Notes: generated from the letters alone by a model not told the origin. A DNA stretch of 64,000 bases from Alistipes sp. (GCA_017937125.1 JAGBEH010000007.1:186001-250000), one strand, 5' to 3'. Positions 35,476 to 45,673 are shown, numbered from the stretch's first letter. Made by a program: numbers and translations.

Positions 35476-36372
35476 ATGGTCGCGGTCGCGAGAAAATATT
35501 TTACGGTAGCACTTCTCTTGGCGGGGAGTGCTATCTTGCTATTCTCTTGCGAGAAGTCGGTCGAGAGTGTCGAGGGGGTAAATACCGAGACGCTGAAGAC
35601 CGAACACAGTGAAAACCTGTCGATCGTTATGTCCGAAAACGGGCGCAAGTCGTATTTTTTCAAGACGCCGCTGCTCGAGGGCTACACCCTTGCCAAGGAT
35701 CCGTATCGCGAGTTCCGCCGCGGCATAGATATCACAACCTATCAGGACGATTCGATGATGACGGTCAATTCCACGCTCGTCGCCAATTATGCCATATATT
35801 ACGAGAACCGCAAATTATGGGAGGCCAAGGGCGATGTCGTGGTCGAGAAGGCCGACGGAACCAAACTGTACACCCAACAGCTGTTCTGGAATTCGATGAC
35901 CAAACGCATCTACTCGAATGTCGATACCAAGATAGTCAAAGGCTCCGATGTCTTCTTCGGCGAGGGCTTCGAGTCCGACGAGGAGCTGAAACAGTGGCGT
36001 TTCAGACGTATGTCGGGCAAGATGTGGGTGAATGTGGCGCAGGACGACGAGGACGGGGACGAGTCGCCGAAACCGCGTCCCGCGAAGACGGAGAAGAGTT
36101 CTGGCGGCGACGGTATGGAACGTATGCGCGAAACCCCCGTTTCCCGCAGCGATTACTACGGCAGCGGCTCGCCGTCACCGCGGCCCCGCGTGAATGAGGA
36201 TTTGCTCGACGGCGAGAGACGCAATGCCGGCAGCCGCCGTGCTGTCGAGCGCCCCGCATTGAAAATGAAGGGTTCCGTTGCGGGCGAAAGGATCAAGCCC
36301 GAAAACAGCCTGAAAGGTGCGGTCGATACGCGCGCCGACTTGCGCGCGGACGATAAAAAACTCGAAAAATGA
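35476..36372 (+). CDS. lptC: LptC-family LPS transport protein with an extra disordered tail
   Basis: A 298-residue protein. The signal region ends at a lipobox (AILLFSC, Cys25), and the LptC/OstA-like beta domain follows (to about residue 187): YREFRRGIDITTYQDDSMM, then LWEAKGDVVVEKADGT and EGFESDEELKQWRFRRMSG. LptC bridges the LptBFG transporter and LptA. The remaining 110 residues are a charged Arg/Pro/Ser/Glu-rich tail with no fold, longer than I know for the family. Its stop overlaps the gldE start by four bases. Confidence 0.88.
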   Translation: MVAVARKYFTVALLLAGSAILLFSCEKSVESVEGVNTETLKTEHSENLSIVMSENGRKSYFFKTPLLEGYTLAKDPYREFRRGIDITTYQDDSMMTVNSTLVANYAIYYENRKLWEAKGDVVVEKADGTKLYTQQLFWNSMTKRIYSNVDTKIVKGSDVFFGEGFESDEELKQWRFRRMSGKMWVNVAQDDEDGDESPKPRPAKTEKSSGGDGMERMRETPVSRSDYYGSGSPSPRPRVNEDLLDGERRNAGSRRAVERPALKMKGSVAGERIKPENSLKGAVDTRADLRADDKKLEK

Positions 36373-37643
36373 TAGAGCCCGTTACAACTTCGCTGATTGT
36401 CATCGTGTTGATGCTCATCCTCTCGGGTTTTTTCTCGGGAATGGAGATCGCGTTCATCAACAAGAACCGCCTGAAGCTGGAAATCGACCGCAAACAAAGC
36501 CGGTTGTTCAACTTCATCGCCGATATTTTCGCCCGCAATCAGGGACAGTATATCACGACGATTCTCGTGGGCAACAATATCGCGCTGGTCATCTATTCGC
36601 TATGCATGTCGATATTCCTGCGCGGCATAGCCTTGATGTGCGGCTGGACGGAAATATATGAACATGGTTCGATATTGCTCGAAACCGTAATCCCGACGAT
36701 CATCATAATCTTCGTCGCCGAGTTCATCCCCAAATCCGTCGTGCGGAGCAATCCGAACTTCTATTACCGCATTTTCGCCCCCGTAATCTATTTCTTTTAC
36801 CTGCTGCTCTACCCGATAGCGCGTTTTACGACGCTGCTGTCTTACGGCATCCTGCGGCTTTTCGGACGCAGGAGCACCGATGAAAGTACGGAAATGCGTT
36901 TCGACCGCAGCGATCTGGAGAATCTGCTCGACAACAATAACAACGATGCCCAGCACGAACCCGAACACGAAATCCGCATTTTCCAGAACGCGCTCGATTT
37001 CGCCGACCTTCGCGTACGCGACTGTATGGTTTCGCGCGTGGATGTCGAGGCCGTCGATCTCGACGACACCTCGGTCGGGGAGCTTACTTCGCGTTTCGTC
37101 GATACGATGTATTCGCGCATCTTCGTCTGGAAAGGGTCTATCGACAATATCGTCGGCTATGTCAATTCCAAGAGCCTGTTTCGCGAACCCGAGAAGCTTT
37201 CGGACGTGATGATGAAGGTCGAGTATGTGGCCGAGACGCTGCCGTTGCAGAATATGCTCGAGAAGTTTATGAAGAGCAAGAGCAACGTCGCCGTGGTTAT
37301 CGACGAGTTCGGCGGCACTGCGGGCATCATCTCTCTGGAGGATGTTCTCGAACAGATCTTCGGCGACATCGAGGACGAGCACGATATGCCCGAGATGACG
37401 GAGAAACAGGTCGGGGAGCACGAATACGTCTTCTCCTGCCGTCTCGAGGTCAGGTATCTCAACGAGAAATACGGCCTCGGCATCGAGGAGAGCGACGAGT
37501 ACGATACTCTGGCGGGGTATATCATCTATAATTACGACGGTCTGCCCTCGGCGGGCGAAATAATCACCGTCGGCAACCTCCGTATTAAAATTCTGCGCAC
37601 CACGCGGTCGCGCATCGAACTCGCGCGGGTCGAAATATCGTAA
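36369..37643 (+). CDS. gldE: GldE/CNNM-type membrane protein with CBS pair and CorC domain
   Basis: A 424-residue protein. Residues 1-170 form the DUF21/CNNM transmembrane part (four hydrophobic segments, with FSGMEIAFINKNRLKLE after the first). A CBS pair follows (MVSRVDVEAVDL, then VVIDEFGGTAGIISLEDVLE), and a CorC_HlyC domain ends the protein. Relatives transport or sense divalent cations; in gliding Bacteroidetes the homologue is named GldE and is needed for lipoprotein GldD function. The gene is coupled to lptC and followed after 87 bases by ppiD. Assignment to GldE rather than another CNNM paralogue rests on length and phylum. Confidence 0.85.
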   Translation: MIEPVTTSLIVIVLMLILSGFFSGMEIAFINKNRLKLEIDRKQSRLFNFIADIFARNQGQYITTILVGNNIALVIYSLCMSIFLRGIALMCGWTEIYEHGSILLETVIPTIIIIFVAEFIPKSVVRSNPNFYYRIFAPVIYFFYLLLYPIARFTTLLSYGILRLFGRRSTDESTEMRFDRSDLENLLDNNNNDAQHEPEHEIRIFQNALDFADLRVRDCMVSRVDVEAVDLDDTSVGELTSRFVDTMYSRIFVWKGSIDNIVGYVNSKSLFREPEKLSDVMMKVEYVAETLPLQNMLEKFMKSKSNVAVVIDEFGGTAGIISLEDVLEQIFGDIEDEHDMPEMTEKQVGEHEYVFSCRLEVRYLNEKYGLGIEESDEYDTLAGYIIYNYDGLPSAGEIITVGNLRIKILRTTRSRIELARVEIS

Positions 37644-37683
37644 ATTTTGCCTGCCAATACATTCTTTTTCAGAATAATTTTAT

Positions 37684-37691
37684 TACCTTTG
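37684..37691 (+). promoter_or_regulatory. -7 element before ppiD
   Basis: TACCTTTG matches TAnnTTTG, 40 bases before the ATG. The -33 position shows only a T-run, so strength is uncertain. Confidence 0.5.
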
Positions 37692-37730
37692 GATGCTTAA
37701 AACGAATAATTATAAATTTTATATAGTTAT

Positions 37731-39764
37731 ATGGCAAGTCTAAACACATTAAGGACCAAATTCGGCATCGTGCTTTCCATAGTGATAGCCCTTGCGCTTT
37801 TGGCATTCATTCTCTCTTTGAAGACCGAAATGGGATTCTCGGGCAACGACCCCAAGGTCGGTGAAATCGACGGCGACAACATCTCCTATTCGGAGTATTA
37901 CGACGAATACGAGGTTACCAAGTCCCAGAACGGCGGCAACGAAGCCTACGACGAGGCTGCCGAAGACCGTTTGGCTGCCGCCGCATGGCAGTCGCTGATC
38001 GCCAAACACGCATTGATTCCCGGTTTCGAGCGTTTGGGGCTGGGCGTCACGGATGACGAACGTATGGCGATGCTGTCGGGCAAGCATCCTTCGGGCGTCT
38101 ACTACAGCGCTTTCGCTAACCCGTCTACGGGTGCCTACGATACGGCCGTAATCGCCGATTTCCTGTCGCAGTCCGAAGGCAATCTTCAGGCTCAGCGTGC
38201 TTTCGCATACATCAACTCCCAGGCGATTCTCGAGCGTGAAATCACGAAGTTTATGGGGCTGGTCAAGGGCGGCACCTACGTCAATGCTCTCGAGGTCGCA
38301 AACGGCGTGCGCAATTCGAACTATACTTTCTCGGGTAAGGTCGTAAGCCGCAAATACACCTCGGTGCCCGATTCGCTGTTCACGGTCGGCAAGGGCGAGA
38401 TGAAAAAATACTATAACGAGCATAAGGGAATGTTCAAACAGCAGCCTTCGCGCTCCATATCGTACGTTCTGTTCGAGGTAGACCCCACGCAGGAGGATAT
38501 GAATGCCGTCGAGGCCGAGGTAAAGGCCGTAGCTGCCGAGTTCGCGGTGGCCGATGACGTCAAGGCGTTCGTCCGCCAGAACCGTCGCGGTTCCATCGAC
38601 GACCGTTATCTGACCAAGGCCCAGCTTTCGTCGGCCGAGGCGGCTGCGCTTATGGCAGGCAAGACTTACGGTCCCGTGCTCGAAAACGATGTGTGGACTA
38701 TGGCCCGCGTTCTGGACAGCAAGACGGTGCCCGATTCGCTCGGCTTGCAGCACATAGTCCTTCAGTATAATGCCGACAAACTGGCCGACAGCCTTCTGAC
38801 CGCCCTCAAGAAGGGTGCGGATTTCGCCGAGACCGCACGCGCGCATTCGATTATCGAGACCGCTGCCAACGGCGGCGAGATAGGCGTATTGCCTTTCTCG
38901 GCCCTGCCGTCCGATTTCGCGGAGGCTCTTGCTTCCGCCAAACGCGGCGACATCGTGAAGATCGTTTCGGGCAACGCTATTCAGCTCGTGAAGGTGTATC
39001 GTGCCGACAAGGCTTCGAAACACGTGAAGGTGGCGAGAATAGAGTACCCCGTGGAGGCTTCGTCCGCTACCAAGCGCAATATCCACAATGCTGCGAGCGC
39101 TTTCTCGGTAAATGCCGCCGGTTCTGTCGATAAGTTCAATGCCGCTGCCGCCGAGGCTGCCGTTACGCCGCGTATCGCTTCCATTGCGAACGGTGAACGC
39201 TATGTCCGCGGACTGGACAAGTCTCACGAGATCGTTCGCTGGGCTTACGGTGCCAAGGTGGGCGATATTTCCGAGATTTTCAACGTAGGCAAGGACTACG
39301 TCATAGCAGTTCTTACGGAAATCGACGATAACGAGTACAAATCGCTCAAGAGCGTCGAGCACCAGGTGCGTGCCGCTCTGCTGCGCGACAAGAAGTTCGA
39401 TTATATCGTTGCCGAAATGTCGGGCGACAATCTCGACAGCATCGCCGAAAGTTTCGGTGCCGAGGTTGCGGATTTCAATGACGTTACCTACTCGTCGTAC
39501 TATATCAACGGCGTAGGCTTCGAGCCTCGTTTGGTAGGCGCTATTGCCGCTACCGACGAGACGGGTGCCGTTTCCGCTCCGATCAAGGGCACTTCGGGCG
39601 TTTTCGTATTCACCGTCGATTCGATTACCGACAGCGAAAAGCAGACCGTAGAGGCCGAAAAGGTGCGTTTGCAGGCTATGGCAGAAAATATGGCACAGCA
39701 GGCGTCGCTCTATGCCGTACAGGAGCTCGCTGCCGTTAAGGATTTGCGCAGCAAATATTTCTAA
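37731..39764 (+). CDS. ppiD: Membrane-anchored peptidylprolyl isomerase (PpiD/SurA type)
   Basis: A 677-residue protein anchored by one N-terminal helix (MASLNTLRTKFGIVLSIVIALALLAF region). A SurA-N-like chaperone region follows (EIDGDNISYSEYYDEYE), then one parvulin domain at about residues 340-430 (SLGLQHIVLQYNADKLADSL, GGEIGVLPFSALPSDFAEAL). The C-terminal third is helical and chaperone-like. It should help newly exported proteins fold at the outer face of the inner membrane. It is the last gene before a terminator at 39784-39817. Confidence 0.93.
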   Translation: MASLNTLRTKFGIVLSIVIALALLAFILSLKTEMGFSGNDPKVGEIDGDNISYSEYYDEYEVTKSQNGGNEAYDEAAEDRLAAAAWQSLIAKHALIPGFERLGLGVTDDERMAMLSGKHPSGVYYSAFANPSTGAYDTAVIADFLSQSEGNLQAQRAFAYINSQAILEREITKFMGLVKGGTYVNALEVANGVRNSNYTFSGKVVSRKYTSVPDSLFTVGKGEMKKYYNEHKGMFKQQPSRSISYVLFEVDPTQEDMNAVEAEVKAVAAEFAVADDVKAFVRQNRRGSIDDRYLTKAQLSSAEAAALMAGKTYGPVLENDVWTMARVLDSKTVPDSLGLQHIVLQYNADKLADSLLTALKKGADFAETARAHSIIETAANGGEIGVLPFSALPSDFAEALASAKRGDIVKIVSGNAIQLVKVYRADKASKHVKVARIEYPVEASSATKRNIHNAASAFSVNAAGSVDKFNAAAAEAAVTPRIASIANGERYVRGLDKSHEIVRWAYGAKVGDISEIFNVGKDYVIAVLTEIDDNEYKSLKSVEHQVRAALLRDKKFDYIVAEMSGDNLDSIAESFGAEVADFNDVTYSSYYINGVGFEPRLVGAIAATDETGAVSAPIKGTSGVFVFTVDSITDSEKQTVEAEKVRLQAMAENMAQQASLYAVQELAAVKDLRSKYF

Positions 39765-39783
39765 CGGTCTTGCGACGGTAGAT

Positions 39784-39817
39784 AAAGGGTGCCGACTGCG
39801 TTTCGGCGCCCTTTTTT
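39784..39817 (+). terminator. Terminator after ppiD
   Basis: AAAGGGTGCCGA pairs with TCGGCGCCCTTT (one G-U) and is followed by a run of T residues. Confidence 0.85.
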
Positions 39818-39828
39818 GCTATGACCGT

Positions 39829-39859
39829 TTTGTTAATTGAACTAATTATTCTATATTTG
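39829..39859 (+). promoter_or_regulatory. Promoter for tatA
   Basis: TTTG (39829-39832), 19 bases, then TATATTTG (39852-39859). The leader before the ATG is about 100 bases. Confidence 0.75.
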
Positions 39860-39966
39860 TAAACGCGGCTCCGTCGCGAACGACACGGCCGACGGAGGAG
39901 AGTATGGAATATTGAAACCGATTTCAGCGTAAAGTTGTATATAACTACCTATAATAATTTTCGACG

Positions 39967-40182
39967 ATGTTAACCGTATTACCATTGTTTCTCGGCAAGT
40001 TGGGTATGACCGAGATATTGATAATAGTCCTGTTGGTGCTGATATTCTTCGGCGGCAAGAAGATTCCCGAACTTATGCGCGGTATGGGCCGCGGCGTCAA
40101 GGAGTTCAAGGATGCCGTCAGCAAGGATTATACCGAGGAAAACGAAGAGGACAAGAACGGCAAATCCGAACACGACGCCTGA
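39967..40182 (+). CDS. tatA: Twin-arginine translocase subunit TatA/TatE
   Basis: A 71-residue protein: an N-terminal membrane helix (MTEILIIVLLVLIFFGGKK) followed by the amphipathic helix with the family hinge FGGKKIPELMRGMGRGVKEF, and an acidic tail. TatA oligomers form the size-adaptable pore for folded proteins that carry twin-arginine signals. It is paired with tatC 81 bases downstream. No tatB is present, as usual in this phylum. Confidence 0.95.
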   Translation: MLTVLPLFLGKLGMTEILIIVLLVLIFFGGKKIPELMRGMGRGVKEFKDAVSKDYTEENEEDKNGKSEHDA

Positions 40183-40263
40183 TGATGCCGCATCGTTCGA
40201 CGGTGCTCCCGCCGCTTGATTCGGAAATATCGTAGCGGCGGCCTTTATCCGTTTTTCTGTCCT

Positions 40264-41103
40264 ATGGGTTTGTTCCGATCTTCCGAGCCGGAGAATACCG
40301 ATATGTCGTTCTTCGAGCATCTCGATGCGCTGCGTCCGCGACTTATGCGGTCTGCGGCGGCTCTCGTCGTGTTTATGGTCGCGGCATTTCTGGCCAAAGA
40401 CGTGCTGATGCACATAATTATGGGTCCTAAATCCGAGTGGTTCCCTACTAACCGTCTGTTCGCGTGGCTGTCTGACGTTATGTCCGCCGATGTGCTGCGC
40501 ATCAATTCGCGGCCTCTGACACTTATCAATACCTCTATGGCGGGGCAGTTCAACCTGCATATCGCATTGGCTTTTTATGCGGCGCTCGTACTTACGATAC
40601 CTTATATGCTGTGGGAGTTGTGGGGGTTCATAAAACCCGCATTGACCGCCTCCGAAATACGCAACAGCCGACTGTTCGTGCTTTATGTCTCCGTCTGCTT
40701 TTTTGCGGGCATCCTTTTCGGATACTATGTGCTCGCCCCTCTGTCGGTGAATTTTCTGGCCAACTATGCCGTCAGCGATGCCATTTCCAATATGATCGAC
40801 ATCGACTCGTATATGTCCATCGTGTTGAACCTTTCATTTGCATGCGGGGTTATTTTCCTTCTGCCCGTACTTGTGCGCCTGCTGTCGGGTATGGGACTGC
40901 TGACGGCTGCATTTATGAAACGTTACCGCCGCCACGCGATTCTCGTTTTGGCTGTCGCCTCGGCTATCATCACGCCGCCCGACGCCGTCAGTATGATACT
41001 CGTGCTGCTGCCTCTTTACGGACTTTATGAATTGAGCATATCCGTTGCGGCCCGCGGCGAGAAGCGTTATGCACGCTCGCTCGATACCGATGCGGCGGAG
41101 TAG
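40264..41103 (+). CDS. tatC: Twin-arginine translocase subunit TatC
   Basis: 279 residues from ATG 40264 (MGLFRSSEPENTDMSFFEHL); a TTG 16 codons upstream is weaker. Six transmembrane helices can be placed. The N-terminal MSFFEHLDALRPRLM and the loop NLSFACGVIFLLPVLV match TatC, which binds the twin-arginine signal peptide. The gene is co-directional with tatA and is followed by a strong bidirectional terminator. Confidence 0.94.
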   Translation: MGLFRSSEPENTDMSFFEHLDALRPRLMRSAAALVVFMVAAFLAKDVLMHIIMGPKSEWFPTNRLFAWLSDVMSADVLRINSRPLTLINTSMAGQFNLHIALAFYAALVLTIPYMLWELWGFIKPALTASEIRNSRLFVLYVSVCFFAGILFGYYVLAPLSVNFLANYAVSDAISNMIDIDSYMSIVLNLSFACGVIFLLPVLVRLLSGMGLLTAAFMKRYRRHAILVLAVASAIITPPDAVSMILVLLPLYGLYELSISVAARGEKRYARSLDTDAAE

Positions 41104-41153
41104 GCGACCCGACCGATACGAACGGCCGCTGCCGGATTGAATGCGGTATGAAT

Positions 41154-41189
41154 AATAAAGGCTGTCCGACAATGCGGACAGCCTTTATT
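41154..41189. terminator. Bidirectional terminator between tatC and mutB
   Basis: AATAAAGGCTGTCCG pairs exactly with CGGACAGCCTTTATT around ACAATG. It serves two converging transcripts. Confidence 0.88.
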
Positions 41190-41209
41190 TATCGCAGTTT
41201 CGCCGAATA

Positions 41210-43345
41210 TCATTCGGCATTCAGAATTTCGAGCATCTTTATCGCCGAATCGGCAATCGGAGTACCGGGACCGAAAATTGCTGCCGCACCGTCGCGATAG
41301 AGTTCGTCGTAGTCCTGCGCGGGTATCACACCGCCGACGATGACGATTATGTCTTCGCGGCCCAGTTTCTTGAGCTCGGCGATGATCTGCGGTACGAGCG
41401 TGAGGTGACCTGCCGCCAGCGACGATACGCCGACGATATGCACGTCGTTCTCCACGGCCTGCTTCGCAGCCTCTTCGGGCGTCTGGAACAGGGGACCCAT
41501 ATCGACGTCGAAACCTACGTCCGCATAGCCCGTAGCTACCACTTTGGCACCTCTGTCGTGGCCGTCCTGACCCAACTTGGCAATCATAATACGCGGCTGG
41601 CGACCCTCTTTCTTCGCGAATTCGGCGCACATAGCCTTAGCCTTTTCGAATTTGCTGTCTGTTTTCACTTCCGAACTGTATACTCCTGAAATTGAACGAA
41701 TAACTGCCTTGTAGCGGCCTACCACGACCTCGCACGCATCCGATATTTCACCCAGCGTCGCGCGAACCTTCGCAGCCTCTACCGCCAATTCGAGCAAGTT
41801 GCCCTTGCCGCTCTTGACGCACTCGGTGATAGCCTCCAAAGCCTTCTTCACGGCCTCGTTGTCGCGGGTCGCACGCAGCTCCTTGAGACGTTTTACCTGA
41901 CTTTCGCGTACGGCGGTGTTGTCTACGGCGAGAATGTCGATCGGCGCCTCCTTTTCGAGACGGTACTCGTTCAGTCCTACGATCTTCTCGGTACCCGAGT
42001 CGATATGCGCCTGCTTGCGGGCCGACGCCTCCTCGATACGCATCTTGGGAATACCCGTCTCGATGGCCTTTGCCATACCGCCGAGCTTCTCGATTTCTTC
42101 GATATGCTCCCACGCCTTGTGCGCTATCTCGTTGGTAAGGCTCTCCACGTAGTACGAGCCTGCCCACGGGTCGATTTCGCGGCAGATATTGGTCTCCTCC
42201 TGAATATATATCTGGGTGTTGCGCGCAATACGTGCCGAGAAGTCGGTCGGCAGGGCGATAGCTTCGTCCAGAGCGTTGGTGTGCAGCGACTGCGTATGTC
42301 CCAGAGCCGCACCCATAGCCTCGATAGCCGTACGTGCCACATTATTGAACGGATCCTGCTCGGTGAGCGAGTAGCCCGACGTCTGCGAGTGTGTGCGCAG
42401 GGCGAGCGACTTGGGGTTCTTCGGGTCGAACTGCTTTACTATCTTCGCCCAGAGCATACGTGCCGCACGCATCTTGGCTATCTCCATAAAGTGGTTCATA
42501 CCTATGGCCCAGAAGAACGACAGGCGCGGTGCGAATGCGTCGATAGACATACCCGCATTGATACCTGCACGCAGATACTCCAGACCGTCGGCCAGCGTGT
42601 ATGCCAACTCGATGTCGGCCGTAGCACCCGCCTCCTGCATATGGTAACCCGAAATCGAAATCGAGTTGAACTTGGGCATATTTTTCGACGTGTATTCGAA
42701 AATGTCGGCGATGATCTTCATCGAGAACTTCGGAGGATAGATATAGGTGTTGCGCACCATAAACTCCTTGAGGATGTCGTTCTGAATGGTACCTGCCAAC
42801 TGGTCGAGGGTGCAGCCCTGCTCCAGACCCGTAACGATGTAGAATGCCAGAATCGGCAATACGGCTCCGTTCATCGTCATCGACACCGACATCTTGTCGA
42901 GCGGAATGCCGTTGAACAGCACCTTCATATCCTCTACCGAGCATATCGATACGCCCGCCTTGCCGACGTCGCCGACTACGCGCGGATGGTCCGCATCGTA
43001 CCCTCTGTGCGTGGCGAGGTCGAATGCCACCGACAGACCTTTCTGTCCTGCGGCGAGGTTGCGGCGGTAGAATGCGTTCGACTCTTCGGCCGTCGAGAAA
43101 CCTGCGTACTGACGTATCGTCCAGGGACGCATTACGTACATCGTCGAGTAGGGGCCTCTCAGATACGGCGCTATACCTGCCGCATAGTTGAGGTGTTCCA
43201 TACCTTCGAGATCTTCGGCCGTGTATGTTCCTTTGACGGGTATTCTCTCGGCCGTAAGCCACGGCTCGCGGGCAGCGGCTTCTTTGGCGCAGCAGCCTTT
43301 CGCCGCCTCGCCCTTATATGTCAAATTTGAAAAATCAGCTCTCAT
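41210..43345 (-). CDS. mutB: Methylmalonyl-CoA mutase, large (catalytic, B12-binding) subunit
   Basis: A 711-residue protein of full length. The N-terminal TIM barrel binds the CoA ester ([20 protein letters not shown], then [11 protein letters not shown]-type motifs). The C-terminal domain has the cobalamin signature DGHDRG (594-599), where His displaces the lower ligand, followed by GVSSLAAGH and GGVIPAQDY. It interconverts succinyl-CoA and (R)-methylmalonyl-CoA, the step leading to propionate in Bacteroidales. Its start lies 12 bases after the mutA stop, so the two form an operon that reads toward the tatC terminator. Confidence 0.97.
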   Translation of the reverse strand: MRADFSNLTYKGEAAKGCCAKEAAAREPWLTAERIPVKGTYTAEDLEGMEHLNYAAGIAPYLRGPYSTMYVMRPWTIRQYAGFSTAEESNAFYRRNLAAGQKGLSVAFDLATHRGYDADHPRVVGDVGKAGVSICSVEDMKVLFNGIPLDKMSVSMTMNGAVLPILAFYIVTGLEQGCTLDQLAGTIQNDILKEFMVRNTYIYPPKFSMKIIADIFEYTSKNMPKFNSISISGYHMQEAGATADIELAYTLADGLEYLRAGINAGMSIDAFAPRLSFFWAIGMNHFMEIAKMRAARMLWAKIVKQFDPKNPKSLALRTHSQTSGYSLTEQDPFNNVARTAIEAMGAALGHTQSLHTNALDEAIALPTDFSARIARNTQIYIQEETNICREIDPWAGSYYVESLTNEIAHKAWEHIEEIEKLGGMAKAIETGIPKMRIEEASARKQAHIDSGTEKIVGLNEYRLEKEAPIDILAVDNTAVRESQVKRLKELRATRDNEAVKKALEAITECVKSGKGNLLELAVEAAKVRATLGEISDACEVVVGRYKAVIRSISGVYSSEVKTDSKFEKAKAMCAEFAKKEGRQPRIMIAKLGQDGHDRGAKVVATGYADVGFDVDMGPLFQTPEEAAKQAVENDVHIVGVSSLAAGHLTLVPQIIAELKKLGREDIIVIVGGVIPAQDYDELYRDGAAAIFGPGTPIADSAIKMLEILNAE

Positions 43346-43357
43346 AACAATCTCTTT

Positions 43358-45211
43358 TTAGATACCCATCTCCTGGAGGTAGAATTTAAGCGTTTCGAGC
43401 ACATTGCTCTTGACGTTGATGAAGTTGGTTATGCCCTGCGCTTCGAGTTCGGGAGCGCAGGCGGGAGCACCCGCCACGACGAGTATCGCCTTTCCGCCGA
43501 GCAGCTCCTTGACTTTCGGAGCGGCTTCCGCATAGTCGTCGTCCGACGCGCAGACTACCACTATTTCTGCTTTCGACTCCAAAGCGGCCTTCACGCCCTC
43601 CTCGATGTTTTTGAAGAAGGTGTTGTCTATTACGCGAATGCCCGCGCAGGCGAAGAAGTTGCACGAGAACTGCGCACGTGCGCGCGCCATTGCCAGATTG
43701 CCGCAGGTAAGCATAAACGCTTTAGGCTCCCTGCCGCTGCGGTCTACGTTGAGGCGCATCTGTTCGAATGCCATAGCTCCGCGATAGGGCGTGAGTTTGT
43801 TGCCCTCGCCGTCGGCACGCTCTACCGAGCATTCGCACAGCGAAGCGTCGGCCTTCTCCGTGAAATTGGGGAACTGGTTGGCTCCGAGCAGTGTCAGGCG
43901 GCGCGTAGCGATGTTCTTGTCTTTGGTCGCCGCCGAAGCCTTCACGCGCTCTACGATGAAGCCCTCTTCGAATGCCTTGACGTATCCGCCTTTGGCCTCG
44001 ATTTCGAGGAAGAGTTTCCACGCCTCTTCGGCTATGCTTGCCGTGAGGTTTTCTATGTAGTACGAACCTCCTGCTGGGTCTACGACCTGGTCGAAATGCG
44101 CTTCGTGCTTGAGCAGCAGCTCTACGTTGCGCGCTATGCGCTGCGAGAACTCCGTCGGAGCTTCGTATGCGTGGTCGAAGGGTAGCACTTCGAGCGAATG
44201 TACGCCCGCGATGGTCGCCGACATAGCTTCGGTCGTGCCGCGCAGCATATTTACATAGGGGTCGTATACCGTCTGGTTCCAGGCTGAGGTAACGGCGTGT
44301 GCGAACATCTTGCACGAGCACTCCTTCTCGGGAGCGTATGCCTTCACGATGTTTGCCCACAGCATACGTGCGGCGCGGAATTTGGCCATCTCCATAAAGT
44401 AGTTGGACGTTACGGCCATCGAGAAACGCACCTTGCGTGCCGCATCGTCGATCGAAAGCCCCTTTTCGGTCATACGTACGAGGTATTCGTGTCCCGCGGC
44501 GAGCGTGAACGCCAACTCCTCGACTATCGTCGAACCTGCATTGCTGAATATGTTGCCGTTTACCGTTACGACGCGGATACCCTTGTATGCCGACGTCTTT
44601 TCCGCAAGGGCCGCGATCTTCTCGAAGCACTTCACGCCGCCGCATTTCTCGCACCATTCGCCCTTGACCGAAAGGTGCTTGACTATCGGGTCGATATTGA
44701 AATTGATGTGGACGTCATCGGCCGCAATATTCTCCTTTTCGATTTTCGCGAGTACGAATTCGGCCACGTGGGGAATCTTCTTTCCGCTGAACGTAAGTTC
44801 GACAGCGGGTATGCAGATGCCTGCGAGCAGCGTGTCGAGGTCCTCGGCCGAAAAGTCGTGCGACGTAATCTCGAATTCGAGCGAGTCTACGCCCGCGTTG
44901 AGGATCTTGAGCGCTTCGGCATTGGCCTGTTTCGGGCACTCTACGCGCAGCGTTTGGTGAATGCGCCATACGTTGCAGTTCTTCACTCCTCTGACATAGG
45001 GGAACTCTCCCGCCTGCGTTCCTAAGAACTTCAGGTCGGCGAGATTCTCGGCACGGTAATATGGGCGGACGTTGAAACCTTCGCCCGTACGCCATACGAG
45101 CTTGCGCTCGTAGTCCGCACCTTTAAGGTCTGTTGCAATCACCTCCTCCCACTTCTCTGTCGAGACCTCGGGAAATTCGGCGAACAACTTTGTCTGATCG
45201 GTTTTTGCCAT
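43358..45211 (-). CDS. mutA: Methylmalonyl-CoA mutase, small subunit
   Basis: A 617-residue partner of MutB with the same two-domain layout (barrel with RPYYRAENLADLKFLG and RIHQTLRVE; C-terminal flavodoxin-like domain). The DxHxxG cobalamin motif is absent, as expected for the non-catalytic subunit, which stabilises the heterodimer. It is first in the operon, with a promoter facing left from the shared region with glnN. Confidence 0.96.
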   Translation of the reverse strand: MAKTDQTKLFAEFPEVSTEKWEEVIATDLKGADYERKLVWRTGEGFNVRPYYRAENLADLKFLGTQAGEFPYVRGVKNCNVWRIHQTLRVECPKQANAEALKILNAGVDSLEFEITSHDFSAEDLDTLLAGICIPAVELTFSGKKIPHVAEFVLAKIEKENIAADDVHINFNIDPIVKHLSVKGEWCEKCGGVKCFEKIAALAEKTSAYKGIRVVTVNGNIFSNAGSTIVEELAFTLAAGHEYLVRMTEKGLSIDDAARKVRFSMAVTSNYFMEMAKFRAARMLWANIVKAYAPEKECSCKMFAHAVTSAWNQTVYDPYVNMLRGTTEAMSATIAGVHSLEVLPFDHAYEAPTEFSQRIARNVELLLKHEAHFDQVVDPAGGSYYIENLTASIAEEAWKLFLEIEAKGGYVKAFEEGFIVERVKASAATKDKNIATRRLTLLGANQFPNFTEKADASLCECSVERADGEGNKLTPYRGAMAFEQMRLNVDRSGREPKAFMLTCGNLAMARARAQFSCNFFACAGIRVIDNTFFKNIEEGVKAALESKAEIVVVCASDDDYAEAAPKVKELLGGKAILVVAGAPACAPELEAQGITNFINVKSNVLETLKFYLQEMGI

Positions 45212-45254
45212 AACTTTTATAGATTAGTGTTGTCACATTTTCGAAAAAAGCATA

Positions 45255-45285
45255 CAAATATATGTCATATAGATGAGAATAGCAA
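45255..45285 (-). promoter_or_regulatory. Promoter for mutA-mutB
   Basis: On the minus strand, TTG (45285-45283), 20 bases, then TATATTTG (45262-45255). The leader is about 40 bases. Confidence 0.7.
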
Positions 45286-45501
45286 TTTTTCTGTTAATAA
45301 AATAACAACGTTTCGTTGCCTTTGCATTTTTTACGATTCGTACCAAACCCGATTTCGGATGCGGACAATGCTTTTTTTAGTGCGGCCGTTCGACAGCGCA
45401 GAATTTAGAAATAATGAGGTATTCATTGTTTTTCGACGGTGATTCAGCGGATTGTCGTGTAAAATCGGTGTTTATTTTCGTAATTTTATATTTTATTTAT
45501 C

Positions 45502-45513
45502 GTTTATCGATAA
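45502..45513. promoter_or_regulatory. 12-bp palindrome in the mutA-glnN divergent region
   Basis: TTTATCGATAAA is a perfect inverted repeat, placed about 60 bases upstream of the glnN -7 element. It is a candidate regulator site. The rest of the 462-base intergenic region (45212-45673) is AT-rich and shows no gene. Confidence 0.35.
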
Positions 45514-45574
45514 AATGTTTATTTGATGTTGAAAAAATATGCTGTTCGGGTGAATAATGTCAAGCCGAAAAACA

Positions 45575-45582
45575 TACATTTG
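45575..45582 (+). promoter_or_regulatory. -7 element for glnN
   Basis: TACATTTG matches TAnnTTTG; the start would be near 45589. The -33 site has no clear TTG, which may mean that an activator is needed. Confidence 0.5.
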
Positions 45583-45673
45583 CAGTGTGAAAATATGACA
45601 CCGTAAAACGGGCAGTCGCAATTGCCGTGAATGCGGCTTGCAAGCAAAGATGTTTCGTTAAAACCAAACCGAT

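Noticed and set aside
45227-45442. 71-residue frame between mutA and glnN
   Set aside because: It covers the mutA promoter, has no start context and has an atypical composition.
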